Shown here piece after piece: positions 17,117-26,909 of a DNA stretch of 64,000 nucleotides. Position 1 is the stretch's first letter. The number at the start of each line of letters is the position of its first letter. The stretch spans positions 16,717 through 80,716 of the forward strand of contig PSMA01000012.1 of NCBI GenBank assembly GCA_040289905.1, given 5' to 3'. This DNA is from OLB17 sp040289905 (GTDB lineage: Bacteria > Acidobacteriota > Blastocatellia > Pyrinomonadales > Pyrinomonadaceae). The notes beneath the pieces are model-generated. The model was not told the DNA's origin. It made no database searches and saw nothing but the letters and a program-made list of their open reading frames with translations. Position numbers and translations under genes: made by a program.

Positions 17117-18634
17117 CTATCTCAGTCCAAAAAAACGGCGAATGGCGTTGACGATGCCGGGTTGAGAAGCCGGCTCGTTCCATTCGGCTTCTGCAGGGGG
17201 ATCAGGCAAGAGATTTCGACGCTCCTCGACTATTTCAGAAACTACGCGGAGCAATTCCGGGTTATTTTCAAACAGTGGTTTCATAGCTGCTTTTCTAATC
17301 TGAAGCAACTCTGTTTCTACTTCAGCGACGACGTTTGCTGTTCGCAGTTCGCCTGTTAAGAGGCTCATTTCGCCGAAGAAGTCATGAGCGCTTAGTTTCC
17401 TAACTACCAATGGTCCATTGGCAGTCGGCACCTCGACCGAGACGGTGCCACGGACAATAACGAACATTGAGCCGCCCTCTTGCCCTTTTCGGACTATCAA
17501 TTCGCCGGGAGCGAATATCCGCCGCGACGCTGATTTAGCAAGCTGTTGTATCTCTTCTTCGTTCAGGGGAGCGAAGATAGGAACCGCGCAGAGTATTTCC
17601 ACGGCGGCGTTAAATTGCTCTTCGACGGGTGCTTTCCCTGCGTGCCGCTCTATTCGAACTATCCGTGTTGGAAACGGAAATGTGATTCCCTCGCGTTGAA
17701 AGGCATACCAAATTCGCTGGCGGACGATTGCGTCCGTATCATTGAACCGGCTGTAGTCTTCGATCCAATATTTGACTTCCCACTCGATTGCGCTGTCGCC
17801 GAAATTTCTGATCCGGACAACAGGCCTTCTCCGCGGAGATACATTTTCGACCTGCCGGACGGCTTCACGTACAACCTGGATCGTAGTTGCCGGAGAGTTT
17901 GAGTAGCTGGTCGAAAAGTTGACGAGCCTTGCCGTTTCACCGTTTTGCCGAGCGATTTCAATCATCTCCTTCCCCAGGGCCGCGTTCGAAATCACTAGTA
18001 CTTTCCCCTGGAAAGTGCGGAATTTTACGCCACGCCATGAAACTGATTCGACTATCCCCGTGCCGCGATTGGGAATGGTAATAACGTCGCCAACCTGAAA
18101 AAGCTGATCCGCCTGCAGCGCGATACCGGCAAAGAGATTGCCGAGCGTATCTTGGAGTGCAAGACCGACGACTATACCCAAAATAGCCGAACCGGTAAAA
18201 AGTGGTGCAAGCTGGACGCCCGGATACTGTGACTGGAAGATTATGAAGAATGCAACAATGTAAACGATTACGGACAGAACCGTTTTTACGAGGGAGACAA
18301 TCTCGTTTTGCGACGTTTTTCTAATGATCGAACCGAAGACGAGCCGGACGATCAAGCGGACGACTATGATGACAAATGCCATCCAGAGGAGAATCTTGAA
18401 AATCCTTATCAGGTTTTCCAAAAGTTCGACCGCGGCGGCCGTCATCATCTGCGGCCCCTGGCCGCCCGATTGCGGAATCAAATGACCGCGTTCATCGATG
18501 GCAAACGAAAGATGAGCGACCGCATACGAACGCCCCCAATTTTCCGAAACGGATATTGCAATAAGAGCGAGAATTAAAATTACGAGGGCAATCGCCGAAG
18601 TCAGAATTTTTCGATACGTTTCCTTAAGCGGCAT
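17117..18634 (-). CDS. Mechanosensitive channel (MscS) with C-terminal cyclic-nucleotide-binding domain
   Basis: Inner-membrane channel of the MscS family. The N-terminal half has several membrane segments (ILTSAIALVILILALIAI, then IFKILLWMAFVIIVVRLI). The pore helix and beta domain follow (GSAILGIVVGLALQDTLGNL, VGDVITIPNRGTGIVESVSW, FRTFQGKVLVISNAAL). Residues about 365-480 form a CAP/cNMP domain: FAPGELIVRKGQEGGSMFVI and DFFGEMSLLTGELRTANVVA, the FGE...RTA phosphate-binding cassette. Fusion with a cNMP domain is known in MscS relatives and suggests cyclic-nucleotide modulation. Length is 505 residues. The gene is convergent with the fur operon with only five bases between stops. Confidence 0.93.
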   Translation of the reverse strand: MPLKETYRKILTSAIALVILILALIAISVSENWGRSYAVAHLSFAIDERGHLIPQSGGQGPQMMTAAAVELLENLIRIFKILLWMAFVIIVVRLIVRLVFGSIIRKTSQNEIVSLVKTVLSVIVYIVAFFIIFQSQYPGVQLAPLFTGSAILGIVVGLALQDTLGNLFAGIALQADQLFQVGDVITIPNRGTGIVESVSWRGVKFRTFQGKVLVISNAALGKEMIEIARQNGETARLVNFSTSYSNSPATTIQVVREAVRQVENVSPRRRPVVRIRNFGDSAIEWEVKYWIEDYSRFNDTDAIVRQRIWYAFQREGITFPFPTRIVRIERHAGKAPVEEQFNAAVEILCAVPIFAPLNEEEIQQLAKSASRRIFAPGELIVRKGQEGGSMFVIVRGTVSVEVPTANGPLVVRKLSAHDFFGEMSLLTGELRTANVVAEVETELLQIRKAAMKPLFENNPELLRVVSEIVEERRNLLPDPPAEAEWNEPASQPGIVNAIRRFFGLR

Positions 18635-18773
18635 ACGTCAAGAACCTAATCGTTAGCAATTTTAACCTACAAGCGCAAAAGTATATACCACTTCTTCTGG
18701 GTTTCGAATTGAACGTGAAGAGGCTCGCGCCAAGGTTTCGGCAGGAGCGGTAAAGCGCGCTAGAATTGCCGCT

Positions 18774-20513
18774 ATGCACCTATCTGAATTTCATCTCAAC
18801 CGATTCTTACCGTCGAAATTCATTCTTTTTTTTGTTTTTCTCTTATTGCCAATTGCAGCGGTGCGAGCCGCGTGGCCGGAGCCAGTTCGAGCTCAGCGGA
18901 CTATGGTCGCCTCGCAACACGAGCTTGCATCAAAGATCGGCGTCGAAATTATGAGAAAGGGTGGTAACGCTGTCGATGCAGCGATCGCCGTCGGGCTTGC
19001 TCTCGCGGTCGTTTACCCGGAAGCGGGGAATATTGGCGGCGGCGGTTTTATGCTTATACGCTTTAACGACGGCACTATAAAGGCCATCGATTACCGCGAG
19101 ATGGCGCCGAGAGCGGCGAGCCGCAATATGTTTGTCAATGAAAAAGGCGAACTAATACGCGACGAGGGATCTTCAACCGTAGGCTACCGTGCATCGGGAG
19201 TTCCGGGAACACTAGCGGGTTTCGAGCTTGCGTTCAAAAAATACGGCTCTAGAAAGATTAGTTGGCGCGAACTCGTGGAGCCGGCCCGTATTTTAGCAAG
19301 AGATGGCTATATTCTCAGCCATCGGCTTGCGGAACTTTTGTATGCTTACCGCGAAACGCTATCGAAATATCCGGAAAGCAATCGGGTCTTTTTACGAAAT
19401 GGCAAGTTTTACAAGGAGGGCGATCGATTTTTTCAGCCTGAACTAGCCGAGACGTTGAGGCGAATCGGACTATTCGGAGCGGCCGAATTTTACAAAGGTC
19501 GGACGGCACGCTTGATAGCCGCCGATATGAAGGCCAATGGTGGTTTAATTACGCTGGAAGACCTCGAAGCGTATAGGCCGATCGAGCGCACGCCGCTTCG
19601 GGGAACTTACCGCGGTTACGAAATCGTAACAATGCCTCCGCCGAGCTCCGGCGGCCTTGTGATGCTGGAGGTTTTGAATATTTTGGAAGGCTTTAACATC
19701 CGAGAACTGGGCTACAACTCGGCCGCAACACTACACGTCCTGGTTGAGTCAATGCGGCGGGCCTTTGCCGATCGAGCGGAATTTATGGCAGATCCGGACT
19801 TTGCTGACGTCCCGGTCGGGAAACTAGTTGATAAGAGCTACGCAGATGCGCTCCGTCGAACGATAAGCGTCGACAAAGCAACCGCGAGCAGCAAAATTCG
19901 GCCTGGCAGCCAAATGATAACTGAAGGAAACGAAACAACACACTATACGGTCATCGATGCGGAAGGCAATGTTGTGTCGAATACTTATACAATCAACGAT
20001 TTGTACGGATCTCGCGTCACGATCAAAGGGACGGGTATCGTGATGAACGACGAGATGGATGACTTTGCAGCCCGGCCAGGTTTGCCAAATCTTTTTGGCC
20101 TGATTCAGGGTGAAAGAAACAAAATTGAACCTGGGAAAAGACCGCTTTCATCGATGACGCCGACTATCGTTTTAAGAAAAGACGGGAGTTTTTGGTTCGC
20201 GCTTGGTGCGCGAGGTGGGCCGAGGATCATTTCTGCAGTACTGCAGGCGGTGATCAACGTCATTGACCATGATATGAACATCCAGCAGGCAATCGACGCC
20301 CCAAGACTCCACCATCAGTGGATTCCTGACGAGATAGCGTACGAACCTTACGGTTTGTCACCCGATACGATTTCTGTTTTACGCGGGTACGGACACATTT
20401 TTGCTTCGCGGCCGGTATATCTCGCGTCGGCGACGGGAATTATGGTCGGATCCGACGGTGTTCGATACGGGGCAATTGATTCGCGAAGTGACGGAAAGGC
20501 AGTCGGCTATTGA
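18774..20513 (+). CDS. ggt: Gamma-glutamyltransferase, exported
   Basis: N-terminal-nucleophile hydrolase that cleaves or transfers the gamma-glutamyl group of glutathione in the periplasm. A signal peptide spans about residues 10-33 (KFILFFVFLLLPIAAVRA). Large-subunit motifs include GGNAVDAAIAVGLALAVVYP and GNIGGGGFM. Autoprocessing should occur before the catalytic Thr in ETTHYTVIDAEGN near residue 387, followed by MDDFAARPG and PLSSMTPTIVL of the small subunit. The length of 579 matches E. coli Ggt (580). It ends three bases before the convergent zinc-ribbon gene. Confidence 0.96.
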   Translation: MHLSEFHLNRFLPSKFILFFVFLLLPIAAVRAAWPEPVRAQRTMVASQHELASKIGVEIMRKGGNAVDAAIAVGLALAVVYPEAGNIGGGGFMLIRFNDGTIKAIDYREMAPRAASRNMFVNEKGELIRDEGSSTVGYRASGVPGTLAGFELAFKKYGSRKISWRELVEPARILARDGYILSHRLAELLYAYRETLSKYPESNRVFLRNGKFYKEGDRFFQPELAETLRRIGLFGAAEFYKGRTARLIAADMKANGGLITLEDLEAYRPIERTPLRGTYRGYEIVTMPPPSSGGLVMLEVLNILEGFNIRELGYNSAATLHVLVESMRRAFADRAEFMADPDFADVPVGKLVDKSYADALRRTISVDKATASSKIRPGSQMITEGNETTHYTVIDAEGNVVSNTYTINDLYGSRVTIKGTGIVMNDEMDDFAARPGLPNLFGLIQGERNKIEPGKRPLSSMTPTIVLRKDGSFWFALGARGGPRIISAVLQAVINVIDHDMNIQQAIDAPRLHHQWIPDEIAYEPYGLSPDTISVLRGYGHIFASRPVYLASATGIMVGSDGVRYGAIDSRSDGKAVGY

Positions 20514-20516
20514 TTC

Positions 20517-21050
20517 TTAGTCCTGGTTTTTAAGGAGTTTCGTAGTCATTTCGGTTATGCTGCTCGGTTCCGTCGGCCGGAACGGCCCCCGCCGGTGCCT
20601 CGAAAAAGCCGCGAGGTCGGCGCCGGACTCTTGAGCGTTTGCCACGAGTGCGCCCTCGCCGGCCTGTTTGTGCGGTAGCTCGAGCTGAGTGGGAAGTTTA
20701 GATTTGGCGTACTCCATCGAGCGGCCATTTGGCGGAAGGAAAGCAATCGAGATTACCAGTAGCATCACAGAACTGAAAAGGCCAAAAACAGCCGATGCTG
20801 CCACCAAAAACTCCGCATTCAAAATCCCAAAGAACGCCGGTAACATTATTAGCCAAAAGATCAGCCAAAGAATTGTAAAGAAGATGCCATTTCGCCGTGT
20901 AAAGATACCCGATTTCGACGATTCTGCGATCTCCGGCAACGTCCCGTCGTTTTCCAGCAATCTCGCAACGATCGGCAACCGGAAACCGCATTGCGAACAA
21001 AACTTCACTTCTCTCGATATTTGCTTCTGGCCGCAACGCGGACAATGCAT
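20517..21050 (-). CDS. Zinc-ribbon membrane protein
   Basis: Small membrane protein of about 177 residues, not assigned to a characterised family. The N-terminus MHCPRCGQ...FCSQCGF has two CxxC pairs forming a zinc ribbon. Two hydrophobic segments follow (FFTILWLIFWLIMLPAFFGI and SAVFGLFSSVMLLVISIAFL). The cytoplasmic tail ends in PSSITEMTTKLL, a short conserved-looking motif that I recall from acidobacterial zinc-ribbon membrane proteins. ATG 21050 is chosen because AGGAG lies seven bases upstream and it starts at the zinc ribbon; the frame is open to 21122. Confidence 0.72.
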   Translation of the reverse strand: MHCPRCGQKQISREVKFCSQCGFRLPIVARLLENDGTLPEIAESSKSGIFTRRNGIFFTILWLIFWLIMLPAFFGILNAEFLVAASAVFGLFSSVMLLVISIAFLPPNGRSMEYAKSKLPTQLELPHKQAGEGALVANAQESGADLAAFSRHRRGPFRPTEPSSITEMTTKLLKNQD

Positions 21051-21143
21051 ACAAGGCTCCTGTAGGTTCCGCCAAGCGAAATTATTTGACCTGCTGCCGA
21101 GTCTAGGAACGAATACTTTCACGAAAATGTTCCAAAAGCAAGT

Positions 21144-21620
21144 TTATATCCGCGGCGGTTTCCTTCCGGTCAGTATCTGGTAGGCAGAAAAGGCTCGTCC
21201 CTGATAGTGAGCGGCGCGCGCAAAGGCATCGATAATTATTTCCCCGATGGTACGCAAATCGTTTGGAGCGGGAATCTTCGCATGCAACTCCCTGTCAGAC
21301 TTGATAAAGCCAAAGGCCTGTTGGCGCAGTGATTCAACTTCATTTAGGTATTCGCGTACCAGCTCTTTAGACGTTAATTTTTCAGGAAGCGTCCATTCGA
21401 AGGGATCGTCCCAAAGCCTGCGGGTAATGCCGCCGGCAAATTGCTCGACCGCCGCCGCAGATCGGAGAAGAAATTCGCCGGTTGAAAGCGGGGTTAAGTT
21501 AGCTACAGTGTTCTTCGGGCGTAAATAGAGTTCTTCCTGTGAAAGTATATCCAGTAACTCGGACGACCTTTTATGAATCTGCCGAAAGGCGGCGTCGAAA
21601 AACTCAATTACTTGCGACAT
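21144..21620 (-). CDS. DinB/YfiT-like four-helix-bundle protein
   Basis: Predicted all-helical protein of 158 residues resembling the DinB superfamily: four amphipathic helices, with LTPLSTGEFLLRSAAAVEQF in the second and AHYQGRAFSAYQILTG in the last (HxGR-like motif common in DinB proteins). The three His ligands of canonical metal-binding members are not all present: only the last-helix His is obvious. Function unknown; relatives include thiol-dependent transferases. Transcribed with the zinc-ribbon gene 93 bases downstream. Confidence 0.55.
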   Translation of the reverse strand: MSQVIEFFDAAFRQIHKRSSELLDILSQEELYLRPKNTVANLTPLSTGEFLLRSAAAVEQFAGGITRRLWDDPFEWTLPEKLTSKELVREYLNEVESLRQQAFGFIKSDRELHAKIPAPNDLRTIGEIIIDAFARAAHYQGRAFSAYQILTGRKPPRI

Positions 21621-21694
21621 CCTCTACGCGATAAGCATTCGGGGCGACCTTTGGTATGCGCGCCGACGAGTACTTTGGAAATAGTGCCAGAAAA

Positions 21695-22054
21695 TTAGCG
21701 TTTACGGAATTTGCGATCTTTTTCGTACATTCCAAGTCCGTAATTCCGTCCTTTCCAGTTAACGCCACTTCCTATTCTGCCTTTGACGCCGACTTCGGTG
21801 CCTTTGCTCGGTACGACGTCATCCGTGAAAATCCACAAACTGCCGGTACCGTCATCTATTTTATAAGCGCCGCCCTTGACGGGCGTTCCGGGAATGGAAA
21901 TTCCGTAACTGTCCCGAACGGTGCCGGCGACGGCAATATCCTTGTCGTAATATTTTGCTGGATTGGCCTCAATTTCCGCGATTGTCACGCGTTTTGGACA
22001 GGCGGCAGCGAAAGCTGCAATCGAAATGGCTAATGCGATCAATGCAAATCTCAT
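21695..22054 (-). CDS. Small lipoprotein with OB-fold-like domain
   Basis: Lipoprotein of about 119 residues with a lipobox-like end to the signal peptide (AISIAAFAAAC). The mature part (TIAEIEANPAKYYDKDIAVA, then GGAYKIDDGTGSLWIFTDD and GTEVGVKGRIGSG) has the strand order and Gly placement of a bacterial OB-fold (BOF/YdeI-like) domain. The ligand is unknown. ATG 22054 is chosen as GAGGA lies nine bases upstream; in-frame ATG 22063 and GTG 22078 are alternatives. It reads away from the interrupted CrtC-like gene upstream. Confidence 0.62.
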   Translation of the reverse strand: MRFALIALAISIAAFAAACPKRVTIAEIEANPAKYYDKDIAVAGTVRDSYGISIPGTPVKGGAYKIDDGTGSLWIFTDDVVPSKGTEVGVKGRIGSGVNWKGRNYGLGMYEKDRKFRKR

Positions 22055-22246
22055 CTTGTTCATTCCTCGCTTCTTCACACTCCTCTTTTTTTCAAGCGTT
22101 ATTCCGCGAAAGGACGGAAATCGACAGATCAGATTCGATTTGATCTGCAGAGTTTGCCAATCTTCTCAAATTCTGCAATGCTTGCGGCAAGAAAACCTAG
22201 ATTTACGACAGGCCGAAAACGGTTCGGTAAACGGCTAACAGTTTGT

Positions 22247-23206
22247 ATGAAGCGCGAAATTCCCCCGACTCGATTCGTATTGTCGCCTTTGCCTCCCGAT
22301 TCAACTTTATTAGATACACGATATTTCGATGGGATCTCAGACACAGGTAATCAGGTAATCGTCTTTACAATAGCAGATGTGAGCCCCGGATCCGATTTTG
22401 AGACTTTTTCGAGCGGAAGTTTTCGGGCGATTGCAGATTTTTCGTTTTTTACTGGTGCAAATCGCGTATTTCGCGCCGGATGCGCGGCACAAATTTGTCC
22501 CGAGGGCAAAGCCGACCAGCCGGCAACCTGCATCCTCGAACTTCCTGCTGCAAGCTACGGCGTCGGATACCTATTGAGATGTCGGCTACCGATGGAAAGC
22601 GGCGGGGAGATTTTCGCCGAGCTGGAATGGCTTTTCGTCCCGGCCTCTTCGCTTGCGTCTGCAGAAGTGAAGACGAAATCGAGCAGAAAGGTTCTTGCCG
22701 CCAGGGCGGACGTTTCAGGCCACATCTCGGTATTGAGTCTTAAAAACCGCGTCGAGGAGGTTGTTCATTTTCGGGGCACTGGTTACAGTGACCTCCGTGG
22801 TATCGCGGATCTGTCTGGTGTATCGTCTAATCATGGCATTTGGGCTCGGGCGCATTTCGCGGATTGAAAGATGATTTTGGACACTGTTGCTGCCGCAAAT
22901 GCGAATCTTGAGGCGGAGCTGTTCATAACCGATGAGTCAGAAGGTAACTGCGTGCGATTGCCTGCGCGGGCATCTATGAAATTTCCGCGTTTCGGCTTCG
23001 GTCGTCGTTTTAAAATACTCGTGGATGCGGCGGAGCATTCGCTCGAACTTACCACCGTAAAACTGCTGCGAGACGGTCCTAGTAGCAGACTCTTTTTATG
23101 CGAATCGAGGATTCGTGCAGAAGGACAGCGCCGCGGATATGCAATCTGTGAGATTCCTACCAGTTTTTCAATCTTACCGTCGCTTCGAAATGTTTTCCGA
23201 AGGTAG
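22247..23206 (+). pseudogene. CrtC/lipocalin-like gene split by in-frame TGA
   Basis: Two open segments in the same frame are separated by one TGA at 22865-22867; translation would continue across it without a frameshift. The upstream part (about 206 residues from ATG 22247; frame open from 22154) has TLLDTRYFDGISDTGNQVIV and ends FRGTGYSDLRGIADLSG...GIWARAHFAD. The downstream part (111 residues from ATG 22871, four bases after the stop) begins MILDTVAAANANLEAELF. The pattern (YFD near the start, GxGYxD then WARAHF followed by a beta strand) resembles carotenoid 1,2-hydratase/AttH-like proteins, in which a WGR strand runs directly into the segment coded after the stop. One substitution (GGA or CGA to TGA) would explain the break. 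It may be a real pseudogene or an assembly error. Confidence 0.55.
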
Positions 23207-23272
23207 TAGTAGCGAAGTTGTCGGCTGAAAAATCACGCGAAACTGCCCGTTCATTTAGTGCCGGTGACCGCG

Positions 23273-23596
23273 TTATTTCAGTTTGACCGCGGTTCCGTAG
23301 GCTAAGACCTCAGTTGCGCCTTGCATAAACTCGGTTGCATCGTACCGGAACGCAATAACCGCGTCTGCCCCGATTTCACGTGCATGGAGAATCATCAAGT
23401 TAGACGCATCAAGCCGAGCCTTTTCGCAAACCTGTGCGAATTTCGAGATGTTACCGCCAGCGATTGACTTGATACCGCCGATTATGCCGCGGCCGATGCC
23501 CGTCGCAGGAACGACGACCCCACGGACGATGCCGAGATATTCGATAATCTCACGGCCCTCGACGGAATTTCCCGTAGTGACGATCAAATTCTGCAT
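23273..23596 (-). CDS. YbjQ-family protein (DUF74)
   Basis: Small pentamer-forming protein of the YbjQ/UPF0145 family, annotated as putative heavy-metal binding without firm function. Seen: NLIVTTGNSVEGREIIEYLG at the N-terminus, GIVRGVVVPATGIGRGIIGG, ARLDASNLMILHAREIGADA and VIAFRYDATEF. ATG 23596 gives 107 residues, the usual family length; the frame extends to TTG 23665, which would add 23 atypical residues. It stands alone between the interrupted CrtC-like gene and aconitase. Confidence 0.88.
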   Translation of the reverse strand: MQNLIVTTGNSVEGREIIEYLGIVRGVVVPATGIGRGIIGGIKSIAGGNISKFAQVCEKARLDASNLMILHAREIGADAVIAFRYDATEFMQGATEVLAYGTAVKLK

Positions 23597-23781
23597 AAGT
23601 TTTGCCAACAATGAATATCTTCGTAAATCACAGTCGGGAATATTGAAGTTCGCAAAGGGGTCCAAGATCCGACCGATGGAGTCCGGCCGTCGCAGGGAAT
23701 CGCGCCGAAACTGGTTTGCTTGATTTATACTGACGAGGTTTCTAAACTAGGTGTTTCGGCGCCTGGACGCCCTTTTGCGCT

Positions 23782-26658
23782 ATGACACACAATCTTTTCA
23801 ATACGCGGAAAACGTTCGCCACCGGAAAAGGCTCCGACGGCGTCTTTTATTCGCTGCCCCAACTCGAAGCCGAGGGTATCGGCCGGATTTCCCGATTGCC
23901 GGTTTCGATTCGCATCGTGCTCGAATCCGTGCTGCGCAATTACGACGGCGGGACGAAAATTTCTGAGGAGAATGTTCGCTCGCTGGCAAACTGGAAGCCA
24001 AACGAGCCGCGAACGCAGGAAATTCCGTTTGTCGTTGCGCGCGTCGTGCTGCAGGACTTCACTGGCGTTCCTCTCCTCGTTGACCTCGCAGCGATGCGCT
24101 CGGCCGCGGCGCGTACGGGGAAAGATGTTAGGCTCATCGAGCCGTTAGTGCCGGTTGATCTTGTCGTAGATCACTCGGTACAAGTCGATTTTTTCGGAAC
24201 CGAGGATGCGTTCAAGCGCAATATCGAAATCGAGTTTCGTCGAAACGAACAGCGCTACAGGTTTTTAAAGTGGGGCACTCAAGCGTTTAACGGTTTTAAC
24301 GTGATTCCGCCCGGAATCGGCATCGTTCATCAGGTGAACCTAGAATATCTTGCAAAAGGCGTCTTTGAACGTGACGGCGTTTTCTTCCCAGATACGCTCG
24401 TCGGAACGGATTCACATACCACGATGATTAACGGTCTCGGTATCGTTGGTTGGGGCGTCGGCGGTATCGAGGCAGAGGCGGGAATGCTTGGTCAGCCGGT
24501 ATATTTTCTGACGCCGGATGTCGTAGGTGTTCACCTAAAGGGCGAATTGCCGGCCGGTGCTACTGCCACCGATTTAGTTTTACGGATTACTGAAATACTG
24601 AGGTCGGCTAAAGTTGTTGGAAAATTCGTCGAGTTTTTCGGCTCCGGTGCGACCGCATTGAACGCAACCGATCGGGCCACGATTGCCAATATGGCGCCGG
24701 AATACGGCGCAACGATGGGCTATTTCGGTATTGACGAAAAAACTCTCGAATATTTTAGAGCAACCGGCCGGACTGACGAGCAAATTGAGACAATTCGAAA
24801 CTACTTTACGGCTCAGGGGTTTTTTGGAATCCCTCGCCAAGGCGAGGTCGATTATTCGCAAGTAATTGAGTTAGACCTTGCAACAATTTCACCGTCCGTG
24901 GCGGGCCCAAAGCGGCCCCAAGACCGGATCGAGCTTGGACAACTAGACGATAAATTTAAGGAACTCTTTTCTCTACCCGTAACCGAGGGTGGTTACGGTA
25001 AATTACCAGAAACGCTGAAGGCCCGCTACGAAGTTGAACTTTGCGGCGAAACCGACATGGTGCCGGCCGGCGGCGGGCTTCAGGACCCAAGAAGTGTTCC
25101 GCTGCCAGTTCTGAACGATTCGACCGCAGCTAACACAAGCGTTCGGTCAGAACTTGAAATGATCAATAATCGGCCGACGCCCGATCCGATTGAGCCCAGC
25201 AACGAGCATTGCAGACCAGCTAAGATTTCGGTCGGAAACGGTGACGTCCTGATCGCCGCAATAACTTCCTGTACTAACACATCAAACCCATCCGTAATGC
25301 TTGCGGCCGGAATCGTCGCAAAAAAGGCTGTCGAGCGGGGGCTACGTGTTCCGCGCTACGTCAAGACTTCGCTCGCCCCGGGCTCGCGGGTCGTGACGGA
25401 ATATCTCGAAAAGACCGGCCTTCAAAAATACCTGGACACGATCGGGTTTAACTTAGTCGGGTATGGATGTACCACGTGTATCGGAAACTCGGGGCCACTG
25501 GACCCAGGAATTGAAGAAGCAATCGTTAACCATGATCTCATCTGCGCATCAGTTTTGTCCGGTAACCGCAACTTTGAAGCTCGCGTACATCAAAATATTC
25601 GTGCCAACTTCCTCATGTCGCCACCGCTAGTCGTCGCATTTGCATTAGCTGGCACGGTTCTAAAAGACATCGAGAAGGAACCGATCGGATGCGACAAAGA
25701 TGGAAATCCGGTCTATCTTCGGGATATTTGGGCAACGCTCGACGAAGTCCGGGAAATGCTCGCAAACGCATTTGATCCGGAGACGTATCGTCGGCTTTAT
25801 AAGAATTTCGCCGAGCAAAATCCACTCTGGAATGATATTAAATCCAGTATTGGAAAGATTTACGAATGGGATCCGGATTCCACTTATATCCAAGAGCCAC
25901 CATTTTTTGCTGATTTTTCGATGGAAGTCGGGACGTTTTCCGACTTTCTTGGCGCCAGAGCTTTGGCGATATTCGGTGATTCCGTAACAACCGATCACAT
26001 ATCGCCCGCTGGTGCGATAAAGCCGGATTCGCCGGCAGGCAAGTATTTGCAGGAGTTGGGCGTCGATCCAAAGGATTTTAATTCATACGGCTCGCGCCGA
26101 GGCAACGATCGGGTAATGCTCCGCGGAACATTTGCAAACGTGCGGATCAAAAATCGGATGATAGCCCCGATGGAAGGCGGGTTTACGAAGCATTGGCCTG
26201 ACGGCGAGGTTATGACGATCTACGACGCGGCTATGAAATACCGTGATGAGAATACGCCGCTCGTAATCTTTGCTGGACAAGAATATGGCACCGGCAGTTC
26301 GCGTGACTGGGCGGCGAAGGGAACTCGACTGTTGGGAGTAAAAGCGGTAATCGCCCAATCATTCGAGCGGATCCATCGCTCAAATTTAGTGGGAATGGGC
26401 GTCTTGCCACTCCAATTCGAGGAGGGCGAATCCACTGATTCGCTGAAAATCGACGGCAGCGAAATATTCGATATTAAGGGGCTGGAAAACCGCGAAGTTG
26501 TTCCAATGCAGGATGTTACATTGCTGCTCCATCGACAAAACGGCAAAACCGACGAAGCACGCGTAAAATTGAGGATAGATACGCCCATAGAAATCGAGTA
26601 TTATAAGAATGGCGGCATCCTGCCCTATGTTCTCCGGCAGTTGGTGGGGCGACATTGA
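23782..26658 (+). CDS. acnA: Aconitate hydratase
   Basis: Iron-sulfur TCA-cycle enzyme converting citrate to isocitrate through cis-aconitate. The protein of 958 residues starts with the AcnA/IRP type N-terminus (LQDFTGVPLLVDLAAMR, DHSVQVDFFG, GTDSHTTMINGLG). Cluster cysteines are in AITSCTNTSNPSV and GYGCTTCIGNSGPL. The swivel domain carries GDSVTTDHISPAG and YGTGSSRDWAAKG. It is slightly longer than E. coli AcnA (891) owing to an insert around residues 435-490. It is monocistronic: about 250 bases follow before the next gene. Confidence 0.97.
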   Translation: MTHNLFNTRKTFATGKGSDGVFYSLPQLEAEGIGRISRLPVSIRIVLESVLRNYDGGTKISEENVRSLANWKPNEPRTQEIPFVVARVVLQDFTGVPLLVDLAAMRSAAARTGKDVRLIEPLVPVDLVVDHSVQVDFFGTEDAFKRNIEIEFRRNEQRYRFLKWGTQAFNGFNVIPPGIGIVHQVNLEYLAKGVFERDGVFFPDTLVGTDSHTTMINGLGIVGWGVGGIEAEAGMLGQPVYFLTPDVVGVHLKGELPAGATATDLVLRITEILRSAKVVGKFVEFFGSGATALNATDRATIANMAPEYGATMGYFGIDEKTLEYFRATGRTDEQIETIRNYFTAQGFFGIPRQGEVDYSQVIELDLATISPSVAGPKRPQDRIELGQLDDKFKELFSLPVTEGGYGKLPETLKARYEVELCGETDMVPAGGGLQDPRSVPLPVLNDSTAANTSVRSELEMINNRPTPDPIEPSNEHCRPAKISVGNGDVLIAAITSCTNTSNPSVMLAAGIVAKKAVERGLRVPRYVKTSLAPGSRVVTEYLEKTGLQKYLDTIGFNLVGYGCTTCIGNSGPLDPGIEEAIVNHDLICASVLSGNRNFEARVHQNIRANFLMSPPLVVAFALAGTVLKDIEKEPIGCDKDGNPVYLRDIWATLDEVREMLANAFDPETYRRLYKNFAEQNPLWNDIKSSIGKIYEWDPDSTYIQEPPFFADFSMEVGTFSDFLGARALAIFGDSVTTDHISPAGAIKPDSPAGKYLQELGVDPKDFNSYGSRRGNDRVMLRGTFANVRIKNRMIAPMEGGFTKHWPDGEVMTIYDAAMKYRDENTPLVIFAGQEYGTGSSRDWAAKGTRLLGVKAVIAQSFERIHRSNLVGMGVLPLQFEEGESTDSLKIDGSEIFDIKGLENREVVPMQDVTLLLHRQNGKTDEARVKLRIDTPIEIEYYKNGGILPYVLRQLVGRH

Positions 26659-26909
26659 ATCAAAAGAAAATGTCGCCTTGGGGAACATTAGCTGTCCAGA
26701 TTGGAATTACGAGCTTTGAGGAAGGCGGCTTTATCGACAACCTGCGGGAGTTGAAAATACGAGCAAACAGTTGAATCCACTGCCGCCGGAACCGGCGAAA
26801 ATTTAAAAGGATTTCCGTTCGCCGGTGCAAAAAACGATTTTTGTTCCGTCCGAGCAGCTTTAAGGTCAAACACGGACGGGACGCCTCACCCAGAAGGAGT
26901 TCATTAACC
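26659..26909. other. Intergenic leader of the C25 protease with hairpins
   Basis: No gene seen. Two inverted repeats stand out: CGCCGG/CCGGCG at 26784-26797, followed by an A/T-rich run, and a 7-bp stem CCGTCCG/CGGACGG at 26846-26852 and 26873-26879 with a 20-base loop. The second ends about 30 bases before the ATG, just upstream of the AAGGAG ribosome site, so it would lie in the 5' leader of the protease mRNA. No known riboswitch class was matched. Confidence 0.45.

Noticed and set aside
22865..22867. Selenocysteine codon in the CrtC-like gene
   Set aside because: The family has no catalytic Cys/Sec there, no SECIS-like hairpin was evident, and the peroxidase in this window uses Cys.
26850..26895. 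Possible c-di-GMP-I riboswitch before the C25 protease (GGTCAAACAC...GGGACGCCTC)
   Set aside because: Only short words resemble the GEMM consensus; the tetraloop-receptor stems and GCAAAGCC core are absent.
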